Shown one piece after another: positions 63,750-64,000 of a stretch of DNA of 64,000 bases. Under the pieces are notes generated by a model. It was not told the origin of the DNA, searched no databases, and saw only the letters and a list, made by a program, of their open reading frames with translations. Both the position numbers and the translations under genes were made by a program. This DNA is from Archilochus colubris (taxonomy: Eukaryota > Chordata > Aves > Apodiformes > Trochilidae), in assembly GCA_023079485.1 (NCBI GenBank), contig CM041083.1, forward strand, positions 143,420,052-143,484,051, given 5' to 3'. Numbering within the stretch: the stretch's first letter is position 1; each line of letters opens with the position of its first letter.

Positions 63750-64000
63750 AGGGCAATACCAAGCACAGGTTGGGCAGAGAATGAACTGAAAACAGCTTTG
63801 AGGAGAAGGACTTGGGAGTGTTGGTTGATGAGAAGCACAACATGAGCCATCAATGTGCACTTGCAGCTCAGAAAGCCAACTCTTCTGGGGTCCATAACAC
63901 AGGAAGGACATGGAGCTGTTGCAGCAAGTCCAGAGGAGGGATACAAAGGTGATCAGAGAGCTGAAACACCTCTCCTATGAAAAAAGGCTGAGAGAGTTTG
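63750..64000 (+). repeat. CR1 LINE fragment with internal deletion, cut by the window end
   Basis: It reads GAGGAGAAGGACTTGGGAGT, GTTGGTTGATGAGAAGCACA, ACATGAGCCATCAATGTGCA and CAGCTCAGAAAGCCAACTC, which is the CR1 ORF2 C-terminal region. It then jumps to TCTGGGGTCCATAACACAGG, AAGGACATGGAGCTG, GTCCAGAGGAGGGA and CTGAGAGAGTT. The part normally between 'aaagccaac' and 'ctctggggccc' is missing (about 100 bp or more by my memory of the consensus). It is plus strand, 5' truncated and non-functional, and continues past the window. Confidence 0.93.

Overview
The window looks like AT-rich, gene-poor nuclear DNA of a bird. The main evidence is its repeats. There are six CR1 LINE fragments, four of them keeping a 3' end with the octamer relatives of ATTCTATG. 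There are three solo LTRs that match avian endogenous-retrovirus LTR families I know, two of which are common in Neoaves. There are also several old CORE-SINE (MIR-like) relics of the kind shared by amniotes. I see no bacterial, plasmid or phage organisation: no operons, no ribosome-binding sites, no CRISPR array, and no tRNA or rRNA gene.

I cannot support any intact protein-coding gene. Stop-to-stop frames are short (60 to 132 codons), overlap on both strands and match no family I recognise. The one longer frame (258 codons, 39465-40241) lies antisense inside an LTR and is a by-product of that repeat. The window is best read as intergenic or deep intronic sequence. Single short exons of a large gene could be hidden in it, but I could not identify any.

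Layout. 1-9 kb: unique AT-rich DNA with a CR1 3' end (1.95-2.13 kb, minus) and two MIR-like relics (5.4 and 8.1 kb). 9.3-10.45 kb: the largest CR1 copy (plus), with decayed reverse-transcriptase motifs and its 3' end. 13.2-13.5 kb: a CR1 piece (minus). 15.5-25.8 kb: three MIR-like relics, two long T tracts and a plus-strand solo LTR (24.07-24.59 kb). 25.8-35.9 kb: mostly unassigned DNA. 35.96-36.31 kb: a small, GC-richer patch with AP-1 and CRE-type sites, the best candidate for a functional regulatory element. 39.19-40.23 kb: a 1.03-kb minus-strand solo LTR with an imperfect 5-bp target duplication. 45.0-45.2 kb: a CR1 3' end (minus) followed by unassigned GC-richer DNA. 55.53-55.85 kb: a 316-bp solo LTR with a perfect 6-bp target duplication and an internal tandem duplication. 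58.3-58.4 kb: a short CR1 3' tail. 63.75-64.0 kb: a CR1 copy with an internal deletion that runs off the window.

The features do not form a pathway. They record successive waves of insertion (old SINEs, then CR1, then ERV LTRs) in a region without visible genes. I found no new biological system. The most testable candidates are the AP-1/CRE cluster and the internally duplicated LTR. Family names for repeats rest on my memory of avian repeats, not on a database search.
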